Part shown: in pieces, positions 17,236-26,480 of the stretch
Numbering within the stretch: position 1 is the first letter of the stretch
How the letters are laid out: the number at the start of each line of letters is the position of its first letter
NCBI GenBank assembly: GCA_046542995.1
Contig: JBKHAH010000001.1
Coordinates: 45,206-109,205, forward strand
Length of the DNA stretch: 64,000 nt
Origin: Perlabentimonas sp046542995
GTDB taxonomy: Bacteria > Bacteroidota > Bacteroidia > Bacteroidales > Tenuifilaceae
Reading direction: 5' to 3'
Position numbers and translations under genes: made by a program
Notes under the pieces: model-generated
Database searches by the model: none
Told to the model about the DNA's origin: nothing
What the model saw: the letters and a program-made list of their open reading frames with translations, nothing else

Positions 17236-19596
17236 ATGCAAAATTTTGATGGGTCTTTTGGTGAAGAAACTCTTGATCTAAAAAAATATATCAAGAAGTA
17301 CATTCATCTTTGGCCTTGGTTTATTGCAAGCCTACTATTAGCTCTTGTTGCTGCAGCTTGCCATAATCTATATAAAGAGAACACTTATCAAAACTCGCTT
17401 ACTCTTCTTATTAAGGAGGAGGGCTCATTGCTTACTCTTGAAGACCAAATAGCAAGCAATCTATTTACCGTATCAAATATTCATCTTCAAAATCAAATTG
17501 GAGTACTTACCAGCAGAACGTTAGCTCGTAAAACATTAAAGTCCCTTAATTTTGCCGTTGAATACCATAAGGATAAAACTTTTGGGAAAAGAGAACTTTA
17601 TCCGAATAGTTTTTTTAAAATTGAGTTCGATTCTTTACACCCACAAGTGGTTAATACACCAATAAAGCTATCAAGAAATAAGGATGGCACATGGAATGTA
17701 ACGACAAGTTTTGATGAGGCTAATCTGCATAACTTTTCATCAGAAAAGAATTTGGGTAAAATTTATGGTGCAAGTATTGATGAGTACATAAAGGCAGGTA
17801 AATGGATAGAAACTGATTCTTTCCGTTTTAAAATTCATGAGAACAAACATAACCTTCCGAAAACAGACGATTCCTTCACGGTAATTTTCAGAGATATTGA
17901 ATCGCAAACCAGAAAAAACCAAAAACTTCGGGTTGAAGAGATTAGGAACTCCACCATGTTAAAACTGGTAATTGAAGGGAACAACAGGAAGAAGAACGAG
18001 GTTTTTCTAAACATGCATGCTCAAAAGTTTTTACAAAGAGACCTGAACAAGAAAAACATAAGAGCTCAAAAAACTGTTGATTTTATTGAAGAACAGCTTT
18101 CGCATGTTTCAGAACTCCTTAAGCATTCGGAAAGGAGCCTTGAGGATTTTCGGTCGGAAGAGCAAATTCTTAATATTGATTTCCAATCGCAAAGAACCTT
18201 TGAGCAGATGGAGAAGCTACAGCAGGAGAAGGCACAGCATATTGTAGAGGAAAAATACTATGATTATCTAGCAAACTACCTTGAACAAGTTGAGGACGAT
18301 GGTTCTGAACTAATCGCTCCCTCATCGCTTGGTGTTGAGGATCCACTGCTTTCGGGGCTTATTAATCAACTGATGCAACTCTACGCTGAACGCTCCGAAA
18401 TACTTATTAACTCGAAAAAAGACAATCCGCTACTTTCTAATGTTGAGAGCAGAATAAAACACACAAAAAAGACAATAAAAGAAAGTCTTAAAAGCATTCA
18501 GCAAGCAAATAGCTTAGCAATATCAAACCTTGATGAAAGGATTGAAAAGGTTTCACAAACAATTAGCCTTATACCCCAATCGCAAAAGCAACTATTTAAT
18601 ATTGAAAGGCAGTTTAAGCTTCATGATGCGCTATACACACTTCTTCAAACTAAAAAATCTGAAATTGAGATTTCTAAAGCAGGGTTAACTCCCGTTCACG
18701 AGATTATTGACACCGCTCTGGCATCCGATAGCATTATTATATCTCCAAAAAAGAAGATGACTTATATTATGGCAGTTTTTATAGGATTACTACTGCCTTT
18801 ACTACCCATAATACTACTCGATTTTTTTAATGACAAGGTACGCTCTGACGAGGACGTTGAGAAAATAGGATTATTCCCAATTCTGGGATACATTGCCAAC
18901 AACCCAGCAAAGGATAATCAGTTAATCTCCTTTAAAAAGCATTCTATTCAGGCAGAGTCGTTCAGGTCCGTCCGCACGAATGCGCAATTCGTAATGCCAC
19001 CAAATGAAAAGCCAGTAGTGATGGTTACCTCCACTCTTTTTGAAGAGGGGAAAACTTTCGTCAGCTTTAACCTGGCAGCATCCTATGCAAGCATGAAGAA
19101 GAGAACCATACTGCTTTCCTTAGACATGCGTAAACCAAAATTAACAAAATATCTTCGAAAGTCGCAAAGTGTGGGGTTAAGCAATTTTCTAAGCAGCAAC
19201 ATTCCAGCAAAAGACATAATAAAAGAGTCGCATGTTGAGAATTTAGATATTGCCTTCTCTGGCCCCATACCACCTAACCCTGCTGAGCTGCTTAACTCCC
19301 CTAAAGTGAAAGAACTTTTTGATTATCTAAAAGAGCATTATGATTATATTATTATTGATACACCTCCTGCCGGAATGGTAGCCGATGCGCTTATCCTAAT
19401 CAATCATGTAAATGTGGTTATGTACTTAGTAAGGCACAACAGAACACCAATAAAGCACCTACAGCATACCTTAAAAAGCTTAAAGGAGAAAGGTATTAGA
19501 AACGTTAATCTCGTGCTAAACGATGCCCCCCTAAAAAAACGCTCGTATCACTACAACTCCTACGGATACAATTACGGGTATTTTGAGAAGAGCTAA
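17236..19596 (+). CDS. Wzc-like polysaccharide co-polymerase and tyrosine autokinase
   Basis: 786 residues. A Wzz domain has a first TM segment near 31-50, a long coiled-coil periplasmic region to about 500, and a second TM near 515-535. The cytoplasmic BY-kinase domain has Walker A 'FEEGKTF' (Lys 606), Walker A' 'LLSLDMRKPK', Walker B 'YIIIDTPPAG', and a C-terminal tyrosine cluster (seven Tyr in the last 20 residues, SYHYNSYGYNYGYF) for autophosphorylation. It would control chain length and export with the preceding Wza-like protein. No glycosyltransferase, polymerase, flippase or tyrosine phosphatase follows; the next gene is convergent hydG 21 nt away. Confidence 0.92.
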   Translation: MQNFDGSFGEETLDLKKYIKKYIHLWPWFIASLLLALVAAACHNLYKENTYQNSLTLLIKEEGSLLTLEDQIASNLFTVSNIHLQNQIGVLTSRTLARKTLKSLNFAVEYHKDKTFGKRELYPNSFFKIEFDSLHPQVVNTPIKLSRNKDGTWNVTTSFDEANLHNFSSEKNLGKIYGASIDEYIKAGKWIETDSFRFKIHENKHNLPKTDDSFTVIFRDIESQTRKNQKLRVEEIRNSTMLKLVIEGNNRKKNEVFLNMHAQKFLQRDLNKKNIRAQKTVDFIEEQLSHVSELLKHSERSLEDFRSEEQILNIDFQSQRTFEQMEKLQQEKAQHIVEEKYYDYLANYLEQVEDDGSELIAPSSLGVEDPLLSGLINQLMQLYAERSEILINSKKDNPLLSNVESRIKHTKKTIKESLKSIQQANSLAISNLDERIEKVSQTISLIPQSQKQLFNIERQFKLHDALYTLLQTKKSEIEISKAGLTPVHEIIDTALASDSIIISPKKKMTYIMAVFIGLLLPLLPIILLDFFNDKVRSDEDVEKIGLFPILGYIANNPAKDNQLISFKKHSIQAESFRSVRTNAQFVMPPNEKPVVMVTSTLFEEGKTFVSFNLAASYASMKKRTILLSLDMRKPKLTKYLRKSQSVGLSNFLSSNIPAKDIIKESHVENLDIAFSGPIPPNPAELLNSPKVKELFDYLKEHYDYIIIDTPPAGMVADALILINHVNVVMYLVRHNRTPIKHLQHTLKSLKEKGIRNVNLVLNDAPLKKRSYHYNSYGYNYGYFEKS

Positions 19597-19617
19597 CAAT
19601 ACCTGTAAAAGTAAGCT

Positions 19618-21045
19618 CTAAAAATACAAATCCCGTTCTCCCGCTTTTATCCGGTTAATCCTTTCCCTAATTTCTTTAGGGTTACCTTGGTTATTCAAAT
19701 CATCCAAAGTTTTGTCAATTAGCTTCCATCCCTTTTTTTGAACATGCGGAGCTGCGTAGTCAACAAGATACTCGCTGAGAGTAAGCAAGGCATTTGGCGT
19801 GCAGTAACGTTTTATAAAACCTGGCACGGAGAACTCCATGAAATGCTCACCCGTTCTTCCTAACCTGTAGCATGCAGTGCAGAATGAGGGGATATTACCT
19901 TGGTCTATCAACTCATCAATTACCTCTCCCAGTGAGCGATTATCGTTTATCATAAACTGCTCCTTGTTAAGATTCTGCTCCTCGTTAACAGTTCTTGAAT
20001 AGTTTCCAAGCTCAATCTTTGTCCCTCCATCAATTTGCGAAACGCCAAATTGAATAACCTCTCGCCTAACGGCAGCTGATTCGCGTGCTGTAAGTATTAA
20101 CCCAGTATAAGGAACGGCCAGCCTCAGGATGGCAACCAGCTTAACAAAATCCTCATCGGAAACACGATACTCAAGAGGTGAATCGAGAGATGCGGATGAT
20201 TGTATGCGAGGGAATGATATTGTATGCGGACCAATGTTATAGCAGGCTTCCAAGTGATTGGTGTGCCGTATCATGGCCAGCAGGTCGAAGCGCCAATCGT
20301 ACAAGCCAAAAAGAGCACCAATGCCCACATCATCTAAACCAGCCTCCTGCGCTCTGTCGAGCGAGGTTAACCTCCAATTGTAATCGCTCTTCTTGCCACC
20401 AAGATGATACTTGGCGTAGACCTGCGGATGGTATGTTTCCTGAAAAACCTGATAGGTACCTATACCAGCCTCCTTAACAGTCCTAAAACCCTCAATATCC
20501 AGAGGTGCTGCATTAATATTCACCCTACGAATTTCACCATTGCCCTTTTTAACTCCGTAAACAAGCTTTACCGTGTGCGCAATGTAGTCTGGGGAGTATT
20601 TTGGATGCTCACCATAAACCAGTATTAAACGCTTCTGTCCATTATCCTCAAGCGCTTCAACCTCCTTAACCATCTCGTTATCTGAGAGTGTCATTCGCTC
20701 TGCTTCCTTATTTGAGACTCTAAATCCACAGTAGCTGCAATTGTTTGTGCAATAGTTTCCCACATAGAGTGGCGCAAAAAGAACAATCCTATTGCCGTAA
20801 ACCCTCTCCTTTAAATTTCTTGCTGCCTGCAAAATCTCCCCTACAAGTTGTGGGTCCTGAGTATTAATAAGGGTTGCCGTTTCCTCAAGGTTAAGCCTTT
20901 GCTTGTTTTTGGCTTTATTAATTACCTCCCTTACTTTCTCTTCTGTGGGTTTTGAGTTATTAATATAATCCCATATTTCATCTGAATCAATGAAGGGTTT
21001 CATTGGTTCATCAGCTATCCTGTATTTTTCTGGCGTAAATTTCAT
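19618..21045 (-). CDS. hydG: [FeFe] hydrogenase maturase HydG (radical SAM tyrosine lyase)
   Basis: 475 residues, typical of HydG. The radical-SAM motif CX3CX2C is 'CTNNCSYC' near residue 97; the C-terminal cluster 'SFCTACYRLG...' plus a third Cys before 'TPNALL' gives CX2CX22C, the feature that separates HydG from the thiamine enzyme ThiH. HydG cleaves tyrosine and builds the Fe(CO)2CN unit of the H-cluster, releasing p-cresol. HydE and HydF, needed for maturation, are not in the window. It lies 36 nt downstream of the TonB receptor gene in a unit headed by the TM1266-type regulator, about 10 kb from the hydrogenase structural genes. Confidence 0.95.
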   Translation of the reverse strand: MKFTPEKYRIADEPMKPFIDSDEIWDYINNSKPTEEKVREVINKAKNKQRLNLEETATLINTQDPQLVGEILQAARNLKERVYGNRIVLFAPLYVGNYCTNNCSYCGFRVSNKEAERMTLSDNEMVKEVEALEDNGQKRLILVYGEHPKYSPDYIAHTVKLVYGVKKGNGEIRRVNINAAPLDIEGFRTVKEAGIGTYQVFQETYHPQVYAKYHLGGKKSDYNWRLTSLDRAQEAGLDDVGIGALFGLYDWRFDLLAMIRHTNHLEACYNIGPHTISFPRIQSSASLDSPLEYRVSDEDFVKLVAILRLAVPYTGLILTARESAAVRREVIQFGVSQIDGGTKIELGNYSRTVNEEQNLNKEQFMINDNRSLGEVIDELIDQGNIPSFCTACYRLGRTGEHFMEFSVPGFIKRYCTPNALLTLSEYLVDYAAPHVQKKGWKLIDKTLDDLNNQGNPKEIRERINRIKAGERDLYF

Positions 21046-21081
21046 ATTTGTAAAACTTTATTACTTGTTTGATTTTTCTTT

Positions 21082-23505
21082 TTAGAATGAAAGATTTAGC
21101 CTTAAGTAGAAGTTTCTACCCGGCTCTACGCTTATTGCCCCCCTGTTAGTTGAAAGATGATTAGTGTACTTCCTATTTGTTACATTATCAACACCAGCAA
21201 AAAACTGCGCCTTTGAAGGACCAACATTTATTTTATGCGAGCTGAGTGTGATATCGAACTTTGAATACCCATCGGTTTCCAACTCACCCTCCCCCAGTTT
21301 ATCTTGTTTTGCTGCACCAACCAATGCAAACTGAATAGCACCCATCTTAGGGTGCGTATAGCGTAGCCCAAGCCTGCCATTTAAAGGGGGAATTAAAGGA
21401 AGATCCTCCCCTGCTTCAGTATTTTTACCTCGTACGTATGCTCCTGAGCCAAACAGCACAAAACCTGAGTAAACATTGTACTGAAAACCCAAATCGGCAC
21501 CGTAAAGAAAAGCCTTGCTAACATTGGCATTTATTAATGCAGCGGTAGTATCGGTTGTACCCTCCGAGGGGCCGGTATTTATAGTATAAATAAATTCTCC
21601 TGGCGTTTCAACAATCATGTTGGATAGCCAGTTGGTGAATGCACTAACCTGTAATGATAGGCTTGGTTGCCAAATCCTAAGACCGATGTCAGCAGAATAA
21701 CCACTTTCCGGTTTAAGCGAGGGGTCACCCAACCTGACCAAGTTGCCAAGGTCTATATACATGAATCGCTCCTCAAGCGAAGGTGCGCGATACGAGCGTG
21801 CAAAATTAAGCGAAAGGTCAACATCACTAACCAAATTGTAAAGCATCCCTGCATTGGCGCTCCACGATACATCGGTCACTGTACCCTCCTCAAAAGTTAT
21901 TCGCTGGTTAGGTGGCGTATCGTTTCTCACATCATTTACTATAAGATAATCAATATCAAACCCTTGCTCATTCTGTATTAAAATACCATCGAGCCTACCA
22001 CCCAGAATAAGCGTTAGCCTATCGTCAAAAAGTTTGGTCTCATCCTGAATAAAAACGCCTGCACTTCCAAAGGTTGATTCGGGTATTGGCGTTTCACCAC
22101 GAACAAGATTGTTCGTTGCAACAATATCATCATCCTCGTTTAAAGAATCAACCCGAATATACTTCTCGCGAGATGTTGTTAGCCTGCGTGCCCAAACATC
22201 AACCCCTGCAATTAGGGTATTTTGGGATGATAATTTCCAGTTTGTTTGCAGCTGTGCTCCATGCGTAAGGTGCTCGCCTGTTGGGGTGAAAAGTTCTGGC
22301 GTTATACGCTGCGTGCCAGAGGGTAATGGCACCTCATTAACAATATTTGGGCTAAGAGCCACATCGCGCAGTATATACTGCGTGAAATAGTTAAGCTGGA
22401 GTGATGTTAATTTATCGGAAACATCAGTAATCTCGTAGTTTGTAGAGATTAACTGACGACCAATATCTGTATATGTGGCTGTTGCAGGACCAGGGAAAGC
22501 ATCGCCACCAGGTATGCCCACATCATTTGCCCAGTATCGCTGGAAGTTGATTTTTAGCCTATGATTACTCAAGGGTTTTACACCAAGAGTGGCTGAAAGG
22601 TTATTAGCAGTAAACTGGCTATTGGGTAGAGTTCCATCGGGTGTGGTAATGTTGCTTGCGTCGGTATAGCTGCCACTTGCCCTAAGGTACCATTTCTCAG
22701 ACCCTGTGTTTATGCTGGTATGACCAGTATACTGCTCATTAACTGTAGAAAAACCTGTAATAATATTTCCTGAAAGGTAAGAGCCATCCTTAAAATTGCC
22801 ATCCTTGGTTATTATGTTAACAATTCCACCCATTGCTCCGGTTCCATAAAGTGATGATTGTGCACCCTTAATAACCTCAACTCTCTCAACATCATTAACA
22901 TCTATCATACTAAACGAGGCTGTAAGTTCAGTGGCAGTTTCAACCCTATTCCCATCAATAAGTGTAACCAGCCTATTCTCGCTAAGCCCCCTAATGTTAA
23001 CATTTGTAGCCCAAACGCCATCGCCACCCACTGCAACACCAGGCTCGTTGGCAAGTACGTTTGAAAGGGTTATTGCCGACTCTCTCTGAAAATCGGTTGA
23101 GTCAACCACCGCAAGGGGTGTTGGTAGCTCCCTAACGCTCCTGTTTATTCTGAAGCTTGACACTACCAATTCTCCTAACGGGAAGGGTTGAGGGGTAAGA
23201 AAGAATTCGTACACTTTATTTTCATCAACAGTAATGTTGTTAACTTGGGGTTGATAGCCAATAATCTTAAAAGTGAGTTCAATATCGTTACTTACAACAT
23301 TAGTTGAAAAAACTCCACTGGAGTTAGTGGTAGAGTAGGTAATGTTATTTGAACCACCAATGGGTTTCACCTCAACAACAACATTTTGCAATAGTTCATT
23401 CGTTTCGGCATTGCGAACTTCTCCTTTTAATTGCAAATTTTGACCAAAAGTGGAAAAGGACAACCCAATTGCAATAGCTGCAATAATAAATTTAAGATTT
23501 CTCAT
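21082..23505 (-). CDS. TonB-dependent outer-membrane receptor in the hydG operon
   Basis: 807 residues from the ATG at 23505 (MRNLKFIIAA); the frame extends to a TTG 6 nt upstream. Signal peptide to about 22, then a carboxypeptidase-like regulatory domain (about 26-110, 'LKGEVRNAETNELL'), TonB-box/plug domain (about 125-235; 'VIKGAQSSLYGTGAMGGIVNIITK') and a 22-strand-type barrel ending in the C-terminal aromatic ('LRLNLSF'). It imports an unidentified ligand across the outer membrane. Its start overlaps the TM1266-type gene by 14 nt and hydG follows, so it is co-transcribed with hydrogenase maturation. The divergent ABC importer could complete the route into the cytoplasm. Confidence 0.9.
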   Translation of the reverse strand: MRNLKFIIAAIAIGLSFSTFGQNLQLKGEVRNAETNELLQNVVVEVKPIGGSNNITYSTTNSSGVFSTNVVSNDIELTFKIIGYQPQVNNITVDENKVYEFFLTPQPFPLGELVVSSFRINRSVRELPTPLAVVDSTDFQRESAITLSNVLANEPGVAVGGDGVWATNVNIRGLSENRLVTLIDGNRVETATELTASFSMIDVNDVERVEVIKGAQSSLYGTGAMGGIVNIITKDGNFKDGSYLSGNIITGFSTVNEQYTGHTSINTGSEKWYLRASGSYTDASNITTPDGTLPNSQFTANNLSATLGVKPLSNHRLKINFQRYWANDVGIPGGDAFPGPATATYTDIGRQLISTNYEITDVSDKLTSLQLNYFTQYILRDVALSPNIVNEVPLPSGTQRITPELFTPTGEHLTHGAQLQTNWKLSSQNTLIAGVDVWARRLTTSREKYIRVDSLNEDDDIVATNNLVRGETPIPESTFGSAGVFIQDETKLFDDRLTLILGGRLDGILIQNEQGFDIDYLIVNDVRNDTPPNQRITFEEGTVTDVSWSANAGMLYNLVSDVDLSLNFARSYRAPSLEERFMYIDLGNLVRLGDPSLKPESGYSADIGLRIWQPSLSLQVSAFTNWLSNMIVETPGEFIYTINTGPSEGTTDTTAALINANVSKAFLYGADLGFQYNVYSGFVLFGSGAYVRGKNTEAGEDLPLIPPLNGRLGLRYTHPKMGAIQFALVGAAKQDKLGEGELETDGYSKFDITLSSHKINVGPSKAQFFAGVDNVTNRKYTNHLSTNRGAISVEPGRNFYLRLNLSF

Positions 23506-23752
23506 GTTCAATGTTCTTTAAAAGTACCGATTTAACCTGAATGCCCTTTAAACGGCCAAGCTGACCAGTAAGGGAACCAATTTCATCCGTGGTACCTTCA
23601 AGAACTAGAGAAATAATGCTTTGCCCGTTACTGCGGGGCAAACCTTGTCGTCCGATAATAAATTGGGAATGCTTTGAGATTATTTCGTTCAGGAGATGAA
23701 CGTTTTCGCGGCTCTCAATTTGAATTAATGCGGTTCCTACTCTCTTTTCCAT
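23492..23752 (-). CDS. TM1266-type iron-only hydrogenase system regulator
   Basis: 86 residues with an ACT-like beta-alpha-beta pattern: 'KRVGTALIQIESRENVH', 'HSQFIIGRQGLP' and 'SIISLVLEGTTDEIGSLTGQLGRLKGI'. This matches the small TM1266 family that recurs beside [FeFe] hydrogenase maturation genes and is called a putative regulator of that system; it has no recognised DNA-binding motif of its own in what I can see. A strong ribosome-binding site (GGAGG) precedes the ATG. It is the first gene of the unit TM1266-TonB receptor-hydG and its promoter carries a Rex-like palindrome. Confidence 0.8.
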   Translation of the reverse strand: MEKRVGTALIQIESRENVHLLNEIISKHSQFIIGRQGLPRSNGQSIISLVLEGTTDEIGSLTGQLGRLKGIQVKSVLLKNIEHEKS

Positions 23753-23840
23753 CAGAATACCTCCGGATTAGATTTTTAAAATGCCTGCCATAACCTTGAT
23801 TAAGAATTGTATCTACCTCTCAGTTGTTGAAACAGGATGA

Positions 23841-23858
23841 TTGTTATTTATTTAACAA
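23841..23858. promoter_or_regulatory. Rex-like operator in the hydG/importer divergent promoter
   Basis: TTGTTATTTATTTAACAA matches the Rex consensus TTGTTAA-N4-TTAACAA with one mismatch. It sits at the 3' edge of a minus-strand -7 box (23863-23856), ideal for repression of the TM1266-TonB-hydG unit. Rex is encoded at 27422-28042. Confidence 0.65.
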
Positions 23859-23887
23859 AAATAACACATTGATTGTTAACCACAAAA
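23856..23887 (-). promoter_or_regulatory. promoter of the TM1266-TonB receptor-hydG unit
   Basis: On the minus strand TTTTG (23887-23883), a 19-nt spacer and TATTTTTG (23863-23856) match the Bacteroidota -33/-7 pattern. The leader to the ATG at 23752 would be about 100 nt, and the Rex-like palindrome overlaps the last bases of the -7 box. Confidence 0.6.
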
Positions 23888-23988
23888 TAATTGTGAACTA
23901 ATTTTATAAACGAATAATAATTCAAAGGGTTGCTTCATGTAAATAAAAATCATCCGAAAAAAGATTAACGGATATTAATTGAAATGGG

Positions 23989-23996
23989 TAGTTTTG
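23989..23996 (+). promoter_or_regulatory. -7 promoter box of the ABC importer operon
   Basis: TAGTTTTG fits TAnnTTTG, 19 nt before the ATG at 24015. This supports the ATG start over the upstream TTG at 23979, which would lie upstream of the transcription start. Confidence 0.45.
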
Positions 23997-24014
23997 TATA
24001 AAAGTATTAGTCCT

Positions 24015-24983
24015 ATGAGCAATAAACAGTTTATTTTTCTTTTAATGATACTGCTGCATACCGTGGTGGGATGTAATAGTCCGTCTGTCCGTACTAATAA
24101 TAGTGAGGTTTTAACCATAGCAACGCTAAAAGGACCATCATCCATGGGGATGATAAAACTTATTGATAGCTTAAGCCAAGAGAGTGAGCAAGAATTTAGT
24201 GTAAAAATTTTAAATGAACCCATACAAGTTAGAAAGATGGTGATTGACGGTTCGGCTGATTTTGCCATACTTCCCACAACCATGGCCTCAATTATGTATA
24301 ATAAGGGGATAAATTATAAATTGGCTGCCATTCCAGTTTGGGGAACGCTTTACCTATTTGGTAGCGATACAACCATTACTGAATGGGAACATTTAAAAGG
24401 GAAAAAAGTTAACTTAATGGCAAAAGGCATGACGCCCGATGTTCTTTTCCGCTATCTACTTAGTGCCAATGGGATAAACCCAAACAACGATTTAACACTT
24501 GACTATAGCTTCCCAACGCACATTGACCTAGCCAATGCTGTTGCTGCAGGGCAGGCAGATCTTGGCGTAATATCCGAGCCAATGGTTAGTCTCGTTATGC
24601 AAAGGAATAGAAGCGTGCATCCAATATTCGATTTAAACAAAGAGTGGGAGAAACAACTTAGCATGCCCATTGCTCAAACGGCGCTTATCATTAAAAACGA
24701 AACAATTAAAAATTATCCTGAGCGGGTTACTGAAATGCTAAAAAGTTATAAGGCATCAACTAAGTGGGTTAATCAGTTTCCCGATACCGCAGCTAAATTA
24801 GTGGTTAAACATGGTATTCTCCCAAATTTTGATGTAGCTTACCATGCAATTCCCCGATCAAATCTTAAATTTGCAAAAGCAAAGGACATTAGAGGAGAGA
24901 TTGAAGCGTACCTGAATATCTTTTACCAAATGAACCCAGATATAATTGGAGGTAAAATTCCTGATGAAAATTTTTATCACTAA
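24015..24983 (+). CDS. ABC importer substrate-binding lipoprotein (NMT1/SsuA-like)
   Basis: 322 residues from the ATG at 24015. The lipoprotein signal has hydrophobic FIFLLMILLHTVVG before Cys. The mature part has the periplasmic-binding fold of the NMT1/TauA/SsuA group: 'ATLKGPSSMGMIKLI' near the N-terminus, 'ADFAILPTTMASIMYNKG', 'LKGKKVNLMAKGMTPDVLFRYLL', and 'AAGQADLGVISEPMVS'. This group binds varied small organic ligands (sulfonates, pyrimidines, nitrate and others), so the substrate cannot be read off. It is the first gene of a three-gene importer; its end overlaps the permease start by 20 nt. It is divergent from the TonB receptor/hydG unit. Confidence 0.85.
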   Translation: MSNKQFIFLLMILLHTVVGCNSPSVRTNNSEVLTIATLKGPSSMGMIKLIDSLSQESEQEFSVKILNEPIQVRKMVIDGSADFAILPTTMASIMYNKGINYKLAAIPVWGTLYLFGSDTTITEWEHLKGKKVNLMAKGMTPDVLFRYLLSANGINPNNDLTLDYSFPTHIDLANAVAAGQADLGVISEPMVSLVMQRNRSVHPIFDLNKEWEKQLSMPIAQTALIIKNETIKNYPERVTEMLKSYKASTKWVNQFPDTAAKLVVKHGILPNFDVAYHAIPRSNLKFAKAKDIRGEIEAYLNIFYQMNPDIIGGKIPDENFYH

Positions 24984-25719
24984 AAGACGAACTATAAGTC
25001 TGGTATCAATAGTTTTTATGCTTGTTGCATGGAAACTATTGGCCATGTATTTTGATTCTGATTTTATTATTCCTCCACCCGAAAAAACGCTTTTTACCAC
25101 CTTAAGTCTTTTTGGTGAGAGCCAATTTATGCAAGTTATTGGAGCAACAATTCTAAGGGGATTAATTGGATTTGTCATTTCACTTATCACAGGTGTTGGC
25201 ATTGGCATTCTTGCTGGTATTAGTCCAAATTTTAATGCTTTTTTAAAACCAATTCTTGTTACCATACGCTCCACACCGGTTATTGCAATAATACTGTTAG
25301 CCCTTATTTGGCTTAACGCCAACTCGGTACCAATTTTTATAGCAATTCTCACAATGTTCCCATTTATCTGTACAAACGTTATTGACGGTATAAAGAGCGT
25401 TGACCCCCACCTAACAGAAATGGCCACAATATATAAGGTTAAACAAAACCGTATTGTGAAGGATGTATTTATACCCGCCATAATGCCCTTTATAATTAGT
25501 GGAGCATCAAGCGCCATGGGTATAGGCTGGCGAGCTATAATAATTGGTGAGGTGCTAAGCCAGCCGCGCTATGGCATAGGCACAGTTATGCAAACGGCAC
25601 AAACATTCTTAAACGTTGATGCTGTTATTGCATGGACCATTGTTGCTGTTCTTATCAGCTATATATTCGAGAAGATTATTAGATGGAGTGAGAGCAGATT
25701 AATATTTTGGAGAGGCTAA
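24964..25719 (+). CDS. ABC importer permease (SsuC/TauC-like)
   Basis: 251 residues from the ATG at 24964, which has a good GGAGG site 10 nt upstream; the longer TTG start lacks one. About six TM segments are seen, with the BPD_transp_1 EAA-type loop 'EMATIYKVKQNRIVKDVFIPAIMP' near 145-170 that contacts the ATPase. It resembles permeases of sulfonate/taurine/pyrimidine-type importers. It lies in an operon between the binding lipoprotein (20-nt overlap) and the ATPase (2-nt gap). Confidence 0.88.
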   Translation: MKIFITKRRTISLVSIVFMLVAWKLLAMYFDSDFIIPPPEKTLFTTLSLFGESQFMQVIGATILRGLIGFVISLITGVGIGILAGISPNFNAFLKPILVTIRSTPVIAIILLALIWLNANSVPIFIAILTMFPFICTNVIDGIKSVDPHLTEMATIYKVKQNRIVKDVFIPAIMPFIISGASSAMGIGWRAIIIGEVLSQPRYGIGTVMQTAQTFLNVDAVIAWTIVAVLISYIFEKIIRWSESRLIFWRG

Positions 25720-25721
25720 CT

Positions 25722-26432
25722 ATGAGTATTCAAATTAAGAATTTATACAAGAGTTTTAGCAATGTTGAGCTTTACAAGAATTTTAATATTACTTTTCCTG
25801 AGGGAACAATCTCCTGCATTTTAGGTCCATCGGGTTGCGGTAAAACCACGCTCTTAAATATATTAGCAAACAGCATTGAACCCGATAGCGCAAGCCTCAT
25901 TGGTTTTGAGAACAAGGTTGTGTCATATATATTTCAGGACCCAAGGCTGCTGCCATGGAAGACCGTTGAGGAGAATATTGATTTTGTTTTAAGCAGAGAT
26001 ATTCCTGCTGCTGAGCGAGAAAGAATTGTAAAAAGGTTTATAAGCCTGGTTGAGCTGGATGGATTTACCAAATTTTACCCATCGCAGCTGAGTGGTGGCA
26101 TGCGCCAGCGGGTTTCCATTGCAAGAGCCTTTGCCTACCCTTCCGATATTATCCTTATGGATGAACCGCTAAAAGGCTTAGATATTAAGCTTAAACTAAA
26201 TTTAATTAAGGCTTTTTCAAGGATTTGGCAAACTGATAAGAGAACTGTTATTTTTGTAACCCACGACGTTGATGAAGCACTGCTGCTTGGTAAAGAAATT
26301 ATTGTTTTAAGCCGGCCTCCTGTTAGCATTAAAACTCAGCAGAAAATTGACTTACCATTAGCGAAACGTTCTCTTAACTATGATTTTTTTAAAGAGGTAA
26401 AACAAACGCTAATGGCAGCATTGGGAGAATAG
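25722..26432 (+). CDS. ABC importer ATPase (SsuB/TauB-like)
   Basis: 236 residues from the ATG at 25722 (MSIQIKNLYKSF), with a GGAGAGG site just upstream; the in-frame TTG 15 nt earlier is less likely. Walker A 'GPSGCGKTTLL' (about 35-45), Q-loop 'YIFQDPRLLPW', signature 'LSGGMRQRVSIARAF', Walker B 'IILMDEPLKGLD' and switch His 'VTHDVDEAL' are all present. It energises the importer formed with the two preceding genes. It ends 48 nt from convergent ribF; no clear terminator hairpin lies between. Confidence 0.92.
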   Translation: MSIQIKNLYKSFSNVELYKNFNITFPEGTISCILGPSGCGKTTLLNILANSIEPDSASLIGFENKVVSYIFQDPRLLPWKTVEENIDFVLSRDIPAAERERIVKRFISLVELDGFTKFYPSQLSGGMRQRVSIARAFAYPSDIILMDEPLKGLDIKLKLNLIKAFSRIWQTDKRTVIFVTHDVDEALLLGKEIIVLSRPPVSIKTQQKIDLPLAKRSLNYDFFKEVKQTLMAALGE

Positions 26433-26480
26433 TTTTTCACAGGGAGAGACACAAGCAGCAATAAACTAATCGTTTACTTA

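Noticed and set aside
19618..21045. ThiH (thiamine synthesis) instead of HydG
   Set aside because: The C-terminal CX2CX22C cluster motif is present, which ThiH lacks, and hydrogenase genes are in the same island.
23760..23870. Possible TPP riboswitch ahead of the TM1266-type gene, because of a CTGAGA hexamer and the NMT1-like importer next door
   Set aside because: Only the hexamer (minus strand, 23823-23818) is present; the other conserved thi-box blocks are missing.
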